Assembly: GCF_023276375.1 (NCBI RefSeq)
Contig: NZ_JALLPK010000001.1
Coordinates: 1,240,001 to 1,304,000 of the forward strand
Length of the DNA stretch: 64,000 bases
Origin: Halocatena marina
Lineage (GTDB): Archaea > Halobacteriota > Halobacteria > Halobacteriales > Haloarculaceae
Direction of reading: 5' to 3'
The notes under the pieces: model-generated
Databases searched by the model: none
Seen by the model: only the letters and a program-made list of their open reading frames with translations
Told to the model about the DNA's origin: nothing
Position numbers and translations under genes: made by a program
Part shown: one piece after another, positions 7,990 to 17,169 of the stretch
Layout of the letters: every line of letters starts with the position of its first letter
How positions within the stretch are numbered: the stretch's first letter is position 1

Positions 7990-9362
7990 CTGTCGATACC
8001 ATCCTCTCTGGTGGAACTGTCGTGACGGACACTCGAACCTTCGATGCTGACGTTGCGATACGCGATGGAACGATTGCCGCAATTGGATCCTCTGAGTCGC
8101 TCCCCCCAGCGAGGACGGTTGTCGATGTCTCTGGATGTCTCGTAATGCCGGGATTCGTCGATCCCCACGTCCATATCGACGATTCAGCGTCGATCGATAC
8201 GTACGAAACGGCGACCGCCGCTGCCGCCAGCGGTGGTATCACGACGGTCATTGATTTTGCATGGCAGACTGAAGATAATTCGTTGGAGAACTCCCCACGA
8301 CCGCTGACCGCTGGAATCGAGCGCAAGCAGGAGAAAGCTGAGAACGCCTACGTCGATTACAGTCTCCACGGAGGGATCACCATCGAAACAGAGGACGTTC
8401 TGGAGGAACTCGCGACAGCGGTCGAAATGGGTGTCACGTCGTTCAAAATGTTCACCGCGTACGATTTCAGAATCTCTAACGGTTTCATATACAAAATATT
8501 GGAGGAAATAGCCAACCTCGACGCTGTCGGTGTCTTCCACACGGAGGACAACTCAGTATGTGAAACATTAATTGAAGCGTTCAAAACAACGGGTCGGAAC
8601 GAATCAACGTGGTATCCACAGTCACGGCCGGATTTCGCTGAAGCAATGGCTGTCGAGAATGTTCTCAGGATGGCATTTGAAACCGGTGCGAAGTACTACG
8701 GCGTCCACACTTCCTGTCGAAAATCCGCCGCCGTTATCGATCGATTCCGAAACGACGGGAGTCAGGTGCGGGCAGAGACGTGTACGCACTACACGACGCT
8801 CGATGACGCTGTGTACGAAACACAGGGAAACCTCCCGCTCATTGCACCACCAATCCGGAAACCGGATGACATTGAAGCGATGTTCGAGTATCTTCGGACT
8901 GGGACACTCGATGTTGTTTCGACGGATCATGCACCGCATTCGAGCGAAAGCAAGCAGGTTGACTGGTGGGACAGTCCGTACGGAGCAGGAAGCCTTCAAG
9001 AGAGTGTTCCCGTTTTTCACGACGAAGCAGTGAACAAGCGCGGCTTTGGGTATCCCTTCCTCGTACGAGTGATGAGTACTGCCCCAGCGAAGATATTTGG
9101 TCTGACCGGGAAAGGAACGCTTGCTCCGGGAACGGATGCAGACATTGTCGTCTTTGATCCGGACAAGACGATGCGCATTTCGGGCGATGAGGGTGCATCG
9201 AAGGCAGATTTCAGCATCTATGACGGTCGTGAAGTGACTGGAGCAGTGCAACAGACGTACGTTCGGGGGACGTGCATCGTCGAGGACGGCGAGTTGGTTG
9301 GTGATCCCGGTACCGGAGCGTTCGTTGCACGCGCGCTTCCCGATTGGGAATCGATACGCTAA
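7986..9362 (+). CDS. Hydantoinase / dihydropyrimidinase
   Basis: Cyclic amide hydrolase of 458 aa that opens hydantoin or dihydropyrimidine rings to N-carbamoyl acids. The binuclear metal centre can be traced: His61 and His63 in DPHVHID, the lysine expected to be carboxylated, Lys153 in TSFKMF, His184 in VFHTED, His240 in GVHTS and Asp313 in STDHAPH. The ATG at 7986 overlaps the M20 stop (ATGA); a longer in-frame start at 7899 lies inside the M20 gene and has no family support. With the M20 enzyme it forms the standard hydantoin-to-amino-acid pair. Stereospecificity cannot be read from the sequence. Confidence 0.92.
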   Translation: MTVDTILSGGTVVTDTRTFDADVAIRDGTIAAIGSSESLPPARTVVDVSGCLVMPGFVDPHVHIDDSASIDTYETATAAAASGGITTVIDFAWQTEDNSLENSPRPLTAGIERKQEKAENAYVDYSLHGGITIETEDVLEELATAVEMGVTSFKMFTAYDFRISNGFIYKILEEIANLDAVGVFHTEDNSVCETLIEAFKTTGRNESTWYPQSRPDFAEAMAVENVLRMAFETGAKYYGVHTSCRKSAAVIDRFRNDGSQVRAETCTHYTTLDDAVYETQGNLPLIAPPIRKPDDIEAMFEYLRTGTLDVVSTDHAPHSSESKQVDWWDSPYGAGSLQESVPVFHDEAVNKRGFGYPFLVRVMSTAPAKIFGLTGKGTLAPGTDADIVVFDPDKTMRISGDEGASKADFSIYDGREVTGAVQQTYVRGTCIVEDGELVGDPGTGAFVARALPDWESIR

Positions 9363-9455
9363 GCGAGGTCTGTTGCGTGATAACACATACTGTTCCTTAT
9401 CCTGTCGCTGCGCCGATCTCCTTGGAAATTTCGAGTATGACCTATCCTTATAATT

Positions 9456-9467
9456 CGAACGCGTTCG
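9456..9467. promoter_or_regulatory. Palindrome CGAACGCGTTCG in amidohydrolase-pair promoter
   Basis: Perfect 12-bp palindrome directly after a TATA-like cttataatt (9447-9455) and 12 bp before the ATG of the first amidohydrolase. It differs from the CCTNCCATGGNAGG operator, so this pair is probably under separate control. A chance palindrome is possible, since only one copy was seen. Confidence 0.4.
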
Positions 9468-9479
9468 TAGAATCTTACC

Positions 9480-10235
9480 ATGATCATTGATGCACACGCC
9501 CATCTCGACGAAGTGGAATCATTCGGTTGGAAAGACACGCCATCCACGCTCCTTCGGTTGATGGACGCGGCTGGTATCGATACGGCCGTCGTCACTACGT
9601 ACGCCGATACGCCGGGTCCAGAGGACGGCGTCGAACGACTACGGGAGTACGTCGACGACCATCGGGATCGATTCATCGGCTTTCCACGGATGGACCCACG
9701 GTACGGTGATGAGGCAATTGAGATTTTCGAACAGGCAATCACCGAGTACGGCATGAAGGGTTTGAAGCTCCATCCAGTCAGCAATCTCTCAAATCCCTAT
9801 TCGGAGTTCAACGTCGAACTGTTGGAGACAGCTGCTCGACTCGATGTCCCCGTGCTGTTTCACTCGGGTGATCGAATACTGTGTCTCCCTCGCCAGATTG
9901 GTGAAGCAGCGCGCAAAACGGAGGCAACGCTCATCATGGGACACGTTGGTGGGTTCTTCAACGCCCGCGAAGCGGTTGCCGTGGCAGCTGAGCATGAGAA
10001 TATTATCCTTGAGACCTCTGCGCTCCCATATCCACGGATCATTCAGGAGGCAGTCGATCAGTTGGGTGCCGACCGAGTGATCTACGGCAGTGACCAGCCA
10101 GCGGCCAATCCGCACGTCGAACTCGAAAAAATTCGTGTCCTCGATCTGACAGACGAACAACGCGAACTGATCCTCGCTCGGAACATTGCCAATCTCCTTG
10201 ATTTAGACATCGAGAACGGAGGAGAGTCCTCATGA
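9480..10235 (+). CDS. Amidohydrolase-2 family metal-dependent hydrolase
   Basis: TIM-barrel amidohydrolase of 251 aa in the branch containing decarboxylases and lactonases (amidohydro_2). Complete metal site: His6 and His8 in DAHAH at the N-terminus, His128 in LFHSGD, His155 in MGHVGG and Asp205 in YGSDQP. Likely a hydrolase or decarboxylase of a small carboxylic or lactone substrate; no specific reaction can be assigned. Overlaps the next gene by 4 bp, and the two proteins are paralogues of nearly equal size, so they may form a hetero-oligomer. Confidence 0.88.
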   Translation: MIIDAHAHLDEVESFGWKDTPSTLLRLMDAAGIDTAVVTTYADTPGPEDGVERLREYVDDHRDRFIGFPRMDPRYGDEAIEIFEQAITEYGMKGLKLHPVSNLSNPYSEFNVELLETAARLDVPVLFHSGDRILCLPRQIGEAARKTEATLIMGHVGGFFNAREAVAVAAEHENIILETSALPYPRIIQEAVDQLGADRVIYGSDQPAANPHVELEKIRVLDLTDEQRELILARNIANLLDLDIENGGESS

Positions 10236-11002
10236 TCATTGATGCGAACGCAAATGTCGGGCCATCGGTGTACGACGACTTCGAGTTTTCACCGACAGTC
10301 GAACGCCTCACGGAGAATCTTGCAGCCGCAGCTATCGATGGAGCAGTCGTTGCACCGCTTAAACCACCGTCGTTCGACTTTGATCGAGCGAACGCTCGCT
10401 TAGCCGCGCGATTACAAGAGAGAGCGACATGCTATGGGATCGGTCGTGTCGATCCACGAGTTGACGACAGTGTTGAACACGCAGAGCGGGCGCTGTCGGA
10501 GTACAACCTTTATGGCTTCAAACTCCATCCATGGGAAGAAACCGTCTCGATTACCTCACCAAACGTCCCCCCTCTTCTTGAAATCGCAGCCAGCTACACT
10601 GCACCAGTATGGATCCATGCAGGCTATCCCGGCGTTTCACACGCGCTGTCGGTTCGGGAGATCGCACAACAGTTTCCGGATGTTCCGATGATACTCACTC
10701 ACGGCGCACAGCTTGACATCAGTGGACTGAGCTTGACAGACGCATTCGAACTCGCAGAAACGACGACGAACACGTATTTCGAACTCTCGGGCGTGTATCG
10801 GCGAGATTTCATCGAGGATCTCGTTGAGACGGTCGGTCCTGAACGGGTGCTCTTTGGGACAAACGCACCGTACTTCCATCCTACAGTCGAAAAATCACGA
10901 GTAATCAACGCTGAGATCTCTGATACTACTAAACAGAAGATCTTGGGCGAAAATATACTGAATTTGTTAGAAATACCAGACAATGGTCATTCATTTGAGT
11001 GA
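10232..11002 (+). CDS. Amidohydrolase-2 family paralogue with degraded metal site
   Basis: Paralogue of the preceding gene, 256 aa, translationally coupled to it (ATGA). The barrel pattern is retained (MIIDA start, FKLHP near residue 97, LFGTNAP near the end), but the metal ligands are altered. The N-terminal HxH is NAN (Asn6, Asn8) and the Asp of the YGSDQP position is Asn211. The two inner histidines (His129 in WIHAGY, His157 in LTHGAQ) remain. It may be a structural or regulatory partner of the active paralogue, or have an unusual mechanism. Reading frame is intact, so it is not a simple pseudogene. Confidence 0.85.
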   Translation: MIIDANANVGPSVYDDFEFSPTVERLTENLAAAAIDGAVVAPLKPPSFDFDRANARLAARLQERATCYGIGRVDPRVDDSVEHAERALSEYNLYGFKLHPWEETVSITSPNVPPLLEIAASYTAPVWIHAGYPGVSHALSVREIAQQFPDVPMILTHGAQLDISGLSLTDAFELAETTTNTYFELSGVYRRDFIEDLVETVGPERVLFGTNAPYFHPTVEKSRVINAEISDTTKQKILGENILNLLEIPDNGHSFE

Positions 11003-11136
11003 CGGTATCGGGTCTAACGAAATTCGCACTGTCTCTCGAAATTAAGGCATTCTGAAGATTGAATTGGTTGTCTTAGACGGTGTACTGGAAATTTCGCCTT
11101 TCCGATTCGGTCCGGCTATCGCTACCAGAGCGGGAA

Positions 11137-12052
11137 TCAACGCTCAAGTGCATCGATTACGAGATCTGCAAAGTGCTCTGTCGCACTCGGACACTGTCTG
11201 AAGAACAGTTCCGGTTCGATGAGTTCTAGTTCCATGAGTGTGAACTCACCATCAACCACAACACCATCGACGCGGGCGTAGTGTGTGTCGTGTCTGATGT
11301 CATCAATAATACGACTAGCCTCGTCGATGAATCGTTTCGGTGCTGGTTTCAAGATAACAGTTCCACCGAACTCCGATTGAACGCGGAAATCGTCAGACAC
11401 GTGCTTGATGATGCTGTGACTGAACTGTCCACCGATGAAGATGAGAGACCACTCCCCGGCTGTTTTGATTTCGGGGATGAATGGCTGAACGAGCGCATCG
11501 GAATGAGTAATGATCTCGTTGAGTTGTGGCTGATCTCGTGTTGCGGATTCGAGAGAGACGCGTGACGTTAGGTACGCAGTCCCGGCGATCGCTGGTTTCA
11601 AAACTGCCTCCGTCCACCCATTGTCTCGCAAGACGGTCTCTAACTGCCGTGGTGAATCCTGTTCGATCACAGCCGTCGGAACAGCGCGAACACCATCCGA
11701 AGCAAGCTCTTTTAGATAGGTTTTTTTTGAGGTTCCATTGGACCGTCGCTGGCGGATTCCAGAGTTCAACACCGAGTGAAGCAAGCGAATCGATCCAAGA
11801 GCGAAAGGCGTCTGGCCGACGATGGTAGTCCCAACACGATCGGATCACAATCAACTCGTATGCGTCCCATGCGAGAGACGTATCGCTCCATACCACCGGC
11901 GATACGTCGATGCCTCTGTCATCTAACGTCTGTAGTAATACTCGATCGTCAGATCCACAGTTAGGACGATCGGTTGCTGTGGCGAGGCCCACCGGTCCAA
12001 CCGAAGCCGACAGTTCACTCCCCTCTCCCGATGATCGATGTTCGTGAGACAC
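11137..12052 (-). pseudogene. ATP-grasp ligase gene split by a frameshift
   Basis: Two reading frames together spell one haloarchaeal ATP-grasp protein. The N-terminal half (VVWSDTSLAWDAYELIVIRS, then NPPATVQWNLKK) runs into the wrong frame at a run of eight A residues on the coding strand (complement of 11721-11728). The C-terminal half continues one base off as TYLKELASDGVRAVPTAVIE through AGEWSLIFIGGQFSHSIIK and ends at 11137. Removing one A restores NLKKTYLKEL, the expected ATP-grasp sequence. This is an inactivating mutation, a sequencing error, or slippage on the A run. No ATG opens the N-terminal half; GTG codons at 12052 or 11992 are possible starts. Substrate unknown. Confidence 0.75.
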
Positions 12053-12283
12053 GACCGAGACGATGAAACTTCGCTGAATAAATTTTGCTATGCTGGTTAT
12101 GCACGCTCCTGATCTCGCTTGTTTTGTACGCGAATTCGTCTGCATTCTCGTTTGTTCTACTCTCGAAACTCTGAACGTCGAGTGACGTCCTCTGAGAGAT
12201 GCTTCATCCCCTCAAATGGCCAATATGGATTACTTGAAACGACGGCCAGTGCTCTTGTGCAACGCGATGTACTTGACCGACGA

Positions 12284-14161
12284 TCAAGCAGTAGACGCGT
12301 CGGCTATTCCAATCTGGACGTTCCAGAGAGTGGCGTACGTACCGTCGTATTCGAGGAGTTCTTCGTGCGTGCCACGTTCGACGATCTCACCATCGTCGAG
12401 CACGAGAATACGATCGGCCGTCCGTACTGTCGATAGTCGGTGTGCGATCACACACGTCGTGCGATCCGCAACGAGGTCGCTGAGCTGGTCTTGAATGATG
12501 CGTTCGGTCTTTGTATCGACGTGGCTGGTCGCCTCATCGAGGATCAAGATTTCAGGATCGTCGACCACAGCGCGCGCGATAGCGATCCGTTGGCGTTGCC
12601 CGCCCGAGAGACTCGTGCCACGTTCGCCGACCTCAGTGTCGTAGCCTCTGAGTAGCTCCGTGATGTCGTCGTGGACGCCAGCCAGTCGTGCTGCCTCACG
12701 GACCTGTTCGTCGGACACAGCGCCATCAGCACCGTACGCGATATTGTACCTGACGGTGTCGTTGAACAGGAATGCGTCTTGATTCACGTATCCGATGGCA
12801 CTCCGGAGACACCGTACCGGAACGTTACGGATGTCTTCGCCGTCAATAGTGATCGTACCGTCATCGGAATCGTACAGCCCGAGTAAGAGCTTCACGGCTG
12901 TCGATTTTCCAGCACCAGTCGCACCAACGACCCCGACTGTCTCGCCTGATTCGACAGCGAAGCTCACACTCTCGATTGCTGGCTGTGCACCATTCGAGTA
13001 GTGGAACGTCACATTCTCGAAACAGACGTGACCGTTTTCGACCGTGAAACCGTTGTTCGAGGTGTCATCTGCAATTTCACATTCACCTTCACTTTCGCCG
13101 TCCGTGACACCGTCGATGCGTTTTGCTGCCGCTTTCGCGGACGTATAGCCGTCGATGACGCCACTAAGATTCTTCAGCGGCAGCGTGATGCGCTCCATGT
13201 AGAACAGGAATGGTACAAGTTCCCCCGTGGTTAGCGATCCTGTGAATAGGACTGGCGGCCCGACAAGAATCCAGTAGACACCGATTGCAAGCGTCGCAAG
13301 CAGCCACATTCCTGCGACGAGGCGATTTAAGGGTGCCTGCCGGACTGCCAAGCGCCGGCTTCGAAAGCGCGCTCGAACGTGATCCCGCGAGGCGGATTCG
13401 ACGCGGTCGTATTCGTGAGCCTCACCAGTAAACGCCTTTACGACGCCGATACCGTCGAGGCTGGTTTCGAGGAGCGCGTTCAACGCGCCGCGTTCACGTC
13501 GGACGCCATCCTGAAGCGGTTCGATTCGCCGCGAGAACCAGCTGTTGAGAACGGCGATAAACGGCCCGGATAGCAGCACGAAGACCGCAAGCTGCCAGTT
13601 CAGCACTGACATATAAACGATCGCCGCGACGAGAGTAACGACGATCCAAACGGTGGCACTGATCAACACCGCAAAGAACGATTCGAGTTGATTGATGTCG
13701 TCGTTCAATGCACTCATCACGTCGCCTGTCCGGTGGGCATCGAAGTAGTCGAGCCTGCGGTGCTGGGCTGCATCGAAGGCGTGCACACGGATACGATGGA
13801 GTATCCTCTGGGCGAACACGCCGAAGCTGAACTCTGCGAGAGCGCCACCGAAGACAGTCACAGCGTTTACGGCGATCACCAAGGTGCCGACGAATACGAG
13901 CGTCAGAAGCGGTTCCGTGGCTGTTGGTATCCACGCGTCGGGAAGCAACGGTAAAGCGAGGGGCTGATCGTTGAACAGCGCATCAATAGCGATTCCGATG
14001 AGAAAGACATCCGCAAACCCGATGAACGACTTCACAGCGGCGGATCCGACTGCACCCATCAGATAGTGACTATCTGCGCGACCGTACTGCCGTACCAATT
14101 CCAATAACGGGTAGTCGGTGGACGCATCGTTTGTGAGATCTGCGGCCGCTTCATCCATCAT
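12284..14161 (-). CDS. ABC exporter, fused permease-ATPase, subunit 2
   Basis: Half-transporter of 625 aa: a six-helix type I exporter domain (about residues 40-340) followed by an ATPase domain. ATPase motifs are complete: Walker A GATGAGKST, signature SLSGGQRQR, Walker B ILILDEATSHVD and the switch histidine in CVIAHRLST. It starts within the stop region of the upstream exporter gene (4-bp overlap), so the pair very likely forms a heterodimer. Cargo is unknown; relatives export lipids, drugs or peptides. The regulator divergent from the operon is the likely controller. Confidence 0.92.
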   Translation of the reverse strand: MMDEAAADLTNDASTDYPLLELVRQYGRADSHYLMGAVGSAAVKSFIGFADVFLIGIAIDALFNDQPLALPLLPDAWIPTATEPLLTLVFVGTLVIAVNAVTVFGGALAEFSFGVFAQRILHRIRVHAFDAAQHRRLDYFDAHRTGDVMSALNDDINQLESFFAVLISATVWIVVTLVAAIVYMSVLNWQLAVFVLLSGPFIAVLNSWFSRRIEPLQDGVRRERGALNALLETSLDGIGVVKAFTGEAHEYDRVESASRDHVRARFRSRRLAVRQAPLNRLVAGMWLLATLAIGVYWILVGPPVLFTGSLTTGELVPFLFYMERITLPLKNLSGVIDGYTSAKAAAKRIDGVTDGESEGECEIADDTSNNGFTVENGHVCFENVTFHYSNGAQPAIESVSFAVESGETVGVVGATGAGKSTAVKLLLGLYDSDDGTITIDGEDIRNVPVRCLRSAIGYVNQDAFLFNDTVRYNIAYGADGAVSDEQVREAARLAGVHDDITELLRGYDTEVGERGTSLSGGQRQRIAIARAVVDDPEILILDEATSHVDTKTERIIQDQLSDLVADRTTCVIAHRLSTVRTADRILVLDDGEIVERGTHEELLEYDGTYATLWNVQIGIADASTA

Positions 14162-16029
14162 TCGATCAGCTCCGTTTCGGTGCGGCTGTTCGTACCGTCG
14201 TTAGCGGTAGCGACGGTCCCTATCTGAACACGCCAGAGATCCGCGTAGATGCCGTCCGCAGCGACGAGGTCGTCGTGAGTGCCGCGTTCGACGATCTCAC
14301 CATCGTCAAGCACGAGGATGCGATCAGCAGTCCGGACCGTGGAGAGCCGATGCGCGATGGCAAAAATCGTCCGGTCACCCGCAGACGTAGCGAGACGCTG
14401 CTGGATGGCGGCTTCAGTTTCGTTGTCGACATGGCTTGTTGCTTCGTCGAAGACGAGTATCTCGGGGTCGTGGTAGAGTGCACGGGCGATGGCAATTCGT
14501 TGGCGCTGACCGCCTGAGAGATTCGTGCCGCGTTCGCCGACAGCGGTATCGTACTCTGTAGGAAGAGTAGTAATGAATTCGTGGGCATCTGCATCGTTCG
14601 CTGCGGCGATCACCGTCTCTCGGTCCGGGTTCTGGTCGCCATACGCGATGTTCTCCGCGACGGTACTGGGAAACAGGAATGGGTCCTGACTGACGTATCC
14701 GATATACTCTCGGAGATTCGCGGCATCAGCGGCTGTGATATCGTGGCCGTCGATACGAACTGTACCCGCGTCCGGCTCATAGAACCGAAACAACAACTGC
14801 ATCAGAGTGGACTTGCCAGCGCCAGTCGAGCCAACGATCCCGATGAACTCACCCGATTCAGCAGTAAATGAGACATTGGTAAGTGTTTCGCTGTTCTCCT
14901 GATTGTAGTCTCCTGTGTTTTTGTATGTGAAACTGACGTCGTCGTATTCGACAGATCCAGTCCCGGTGAGCTCCGACAGATTATCGACATCCGGGGTGTC
15001 GTGCTGGTGTATAGCGACGACGCGGCGGGCGGCCGCCTGACCGCTCTCAACTTTATCGACGACGTGAACAGCGAGTCGGCGAGTCGGATCAAGGAACGAC
15101 TCTGCGTAGATGAGGAACGTCAGTAGGTTGCCTGCAGACAGTTCGACCGTGAAAAACAGCGGTGGCCCGGCGAGTATCCAGTAACCGCCGAGAAGAAACA
15201 ACCCCCAGATACCGACCGTTCCACAAAACCACGAGATGCCGTTGTACGCAATCCGGAGCCGGATTGTCGACCACATCGACTCCTTGTAGGAGTTCGAGAC
15301 AGCTTCAACCCGAGCACGTTCGGTGGGTTCGCCGGCAAACGCTTTCACCGTGGCCAGCCCCTGGATCGCGTCCTGAATCTGAACGTTCACGGCACCAATG
15401 CTCTCTCGAACGGCGTCGTACCGCGGTTCAAGCAGCGATGCATACACTCTGGCGGTAACCACGAGTACGACTGGTACCGCCAGCAGTAGCACTGCGAGCT
15501 GCCAATTGAGTACCATCATAAACGTGAACGCACTCACGAGGCCCCCGCCGTACAGCAGGCCATCGCGGCCGCCTGCGAACAGATCAGCAAGCGTATCAAC
15601 ATCGTCGTTAACGACGCTTACAATGTCGCCGTGGTCCCGGTCGTCGTGATAGGTAATCGGTAGTGCCGCTGCGGTAGCGAAAACGTCCGTCCGAATCTCG
15701 TGCAGTGTTTGCAGTGAGATCTTCTCGTAAACGAGGCTCCCGTACCATTTTGCGGTGCTCTCTGTAATGATAGCAGCACCGAGTACGCTTATTGTGAGTA
15801 TTGCTTGGCCACTTTCTGTCTTGGGAAGCCACGATACGGGAACGAGTGGGAGCGTGTATCGATGGCTCCCCAAAAGGAGCACATCGAGGGTACGACCGAT
15901 AATGAGTGCAGGGATTCGTTGGAGAAACACTGCTGCAATGAGCAGACCAACACCGACTGCAAATTGTTGCCATCGCGGCTTCACGAATTCATCGAATACG
16001 TAACCGACTGGAGTCTTCGATTGCTGCAT
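14158..16029 (-). CDS. ABC exporter, fused permease-ATPase, subunit 1
   Basis: Half-transporter of 623 aa with about six membrane helices (residues 20-330) and a C-terminal ATPase: Walker A GSTGAGKST (401-409 region), signature NLSGGQRQR near 505, Walker B ILVFDEATSHVD and IFAIAHRLST. Both halves of this exporter keep canonical catalytic motifs, so neither is an obviously dead site. First gene of a two-gene operon. The 173-bp gap to the divergent HTH regulator contains an 11-bp perfect inverted repeat at 16113-16156 that could be the operator. Confidence 0.92.
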   Translation of the reverse strand: MQQSKTPVGYVFDEFVKPRWQQFAVGVGLLIAAVFLQRIPALIIGRTLDVLLLGSHRYTLPLVPVSWLPKTESGQAILTISVLGAAIITESTAKWYGSLVYEKISLQTLHEIRTDVFATAAALPITYHDDRDHGDIVSVVNDDVDTLADLFAGGRDGLLYGGGLVSAFTFMMVLNWQLAVLLLAVPVVLVVTARVYASLLEPRYDAVRESIGAVNVQIQDAIQGLATVKAFAGEPTERARVEAVSNSYKESMWSTIRLRIAYNGISWFCGTVGIWGLFLLGGYWILAGPPLFFTVELSAGNLLTFLIYAESFLDPTRRLAVHVVDKVESGQAAARRVVAIHQHDTPDVDNLSELTGTGSVEYDDVSFTYKNTGDYNQENSETLTNVSFTAESGEFIGIVGSTGAGKSTLMQLLFRFYEPDAGTVRIDGHDITAADAANLREYIGYVSQDPFLFPSTVAENIAYGDQNPDRETVIAAANDADAHEFITTLPTEYDTAVGERGTNLSGGQRQRIAIARALYHDPEILVFDEATSHVDNETEAAIQQRLATSAGDRTIFAIAHRLSTVRTADRILVLDDGEIVERGTHDDLVAADGIYADLWRVQIGTVATANDGTNSRTETELIE

Positions 16030-16112
16030 GAGTCCGAGTAGTGGTACAAAAACAGAAACTGGATCGTAATAACCGTAATCTGCAACATATTACTGTTGGA
16101 TTAGTGTCACTC

Positions 16113-16156
16113 TGGTGAAGCTGTACTGACTGTCTGGTTCGCTCGCAGCTTCACCA
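16113..16156. promoter_or_regulatory. 11-bp inverted repeat between exporter and HTH regulator
   Basis: TGGTGAAGCTG at 16113-16123 and its exact complement CAGCTTCACCA at 16146-16156, separated by 22 bases. It sits in the only gap between the divergent exporter operon and the zinc-ribbon regulator. Two half-sites two helical turns apart on opposite strands fit binding by two regulator dimers. An RNA hairpin in one of the leaders is the alternative. Confidence 0.6.
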
Positions 16157-16202
16157 TTGTATTACCACAAGCTGATTATTGAGGCGTCGTGGAGTGTGAG
16201 AC

Positions 16203-17102
16203 ATGATCGACGAATCGTCCATCGAAGATAGTGCGGTGACCGTTGAACGACGCTCACCGGAGGACGTCTTCAGCCTGCTCGCGAACGATGTCCGCATCGA
16301 AATCCTCCACGCACTCGGTGAAACGCCGGATACGTCTCTGTCGTTCTCAGAACTTCAAGCGCGTGTGGATGTTGCCGACAGCGGGAATTTCAACTATCAC
16401 CTAGAGAAACTCTGTGGTTCATTTATTCGAAAAGACGACGACTACGAACTCACACACGCTGGTGAACAGATCATCGGTGCGATGCTCGCAGGAACGTACA
16501 CTGCAGACGCGACTATTGAACCAATATTACTGGATTGGAACTGTCTGCTCTGTGGCGGCGCGATGACTGCTGAGTACTTCGGAGAGCGCGCCCACATCTC
16601 CTGTCAGACGTGCGGAAAAGGCGCTGTGTTCCCGTTTCCGCCCGGGTGCCTCACGCAGTTCGATCGATCGGAACTCCCAGCGGCATTTGCACGGTGGTTG
16701 CGTCAACTCGTCAAACGGACCATTGCAGGATTCTGTCACGTTTGTGCCGGGCGCGTGGACGGTGCGCTCGCACGATTACCCGGAGGCACTGAAGCCAATC
16801 CAAAACCCTCTCAGGCTGCCTTCGAATGTCAGCGGTGTGGTGGTGGCATGCGATTCTCCGGCGCAACACTCGCAACCTTTCACCCGCAAGTTGAGTCGTT
16901 CTTTTTCGAGCACGACCTCCACCTGTTAGCTGGCCACGCATCCCGAGCATGGAGCCGTCTCGACCGGTTTGACTCCGAAACGCTCGAAACTGACCCGCCA
17001 CGGCTTGAGATGACCTTCGCACACGGCGGTGAAACACTCACAGCCGAAATCATGCCGGACGCGACGATTCGAACCGTGCAGCGATACGCCACAGACAGCT
17101 AA
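16203..17102 (+). CDS. Winged-helix transcriptional regulator with two zinc ribbons
   Basis: Cytoplasmic regulator, 299 aa. Residues about 20-100 form an ArsR-like winged helix (SLLANDVRIEILHALGE, then a helix-turn-helix with GNFNYHLEKL). After it come four CxxC motifs in pairs: CLLCGG and CQTCGK, then CHVCAG and CQRCGG, making two zinc-ribbon domains, and a short beta-rich tail. This architecture is common in haloarchaea; ligands are not known. Divergent from the ABC exporter with a long inverted repeat between them, so it probably controls that exporter and itself. Confidence 0.85.
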   Translation: MIDESSIEDSAVTVERRSPEDVFSLLANDVRIEILHALGETPDTSLSFSELQARVDVADSGNFNYHLEKLCGSFIRKDDDYELTHAGEQIIGAMLAGTYTADATIEPILLDWNCLLCGGAMTAEYFGERAHISCQTCGKGAVFPFPPGCLTQFDRSELPAAFARWLRQLVKRTIAGFCHVCAGRVDGALARLPGGTEANPKPSQAAFECQRCGGGMRFSGATLATFHPQVESFFFEHDLHLLAGHASRAWSRLDRFDSETLETDPPRLEMTFAHGGETLTAEIMPDATIRTVQRYATDS

Positions 17103-17169
17103 TTCGGCGGGGATCGATCTAGTGTGACGAACCGCAGATGATGTGTTCAGAAACCCATACTATCACGTG

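Noticed and set aside
8622-9503. 293-codon minus-strand open frame opposite the hydantoinase
   Set aside because: Antisense shadow of a well-supported gene; Arg/Ser/His-rich translation with no family pattern.
10548-10560. CCATGGGAAG inside the second amidohydrolase
   Set aside because: Half-match to the operator in coding sequence; outer arm absent.
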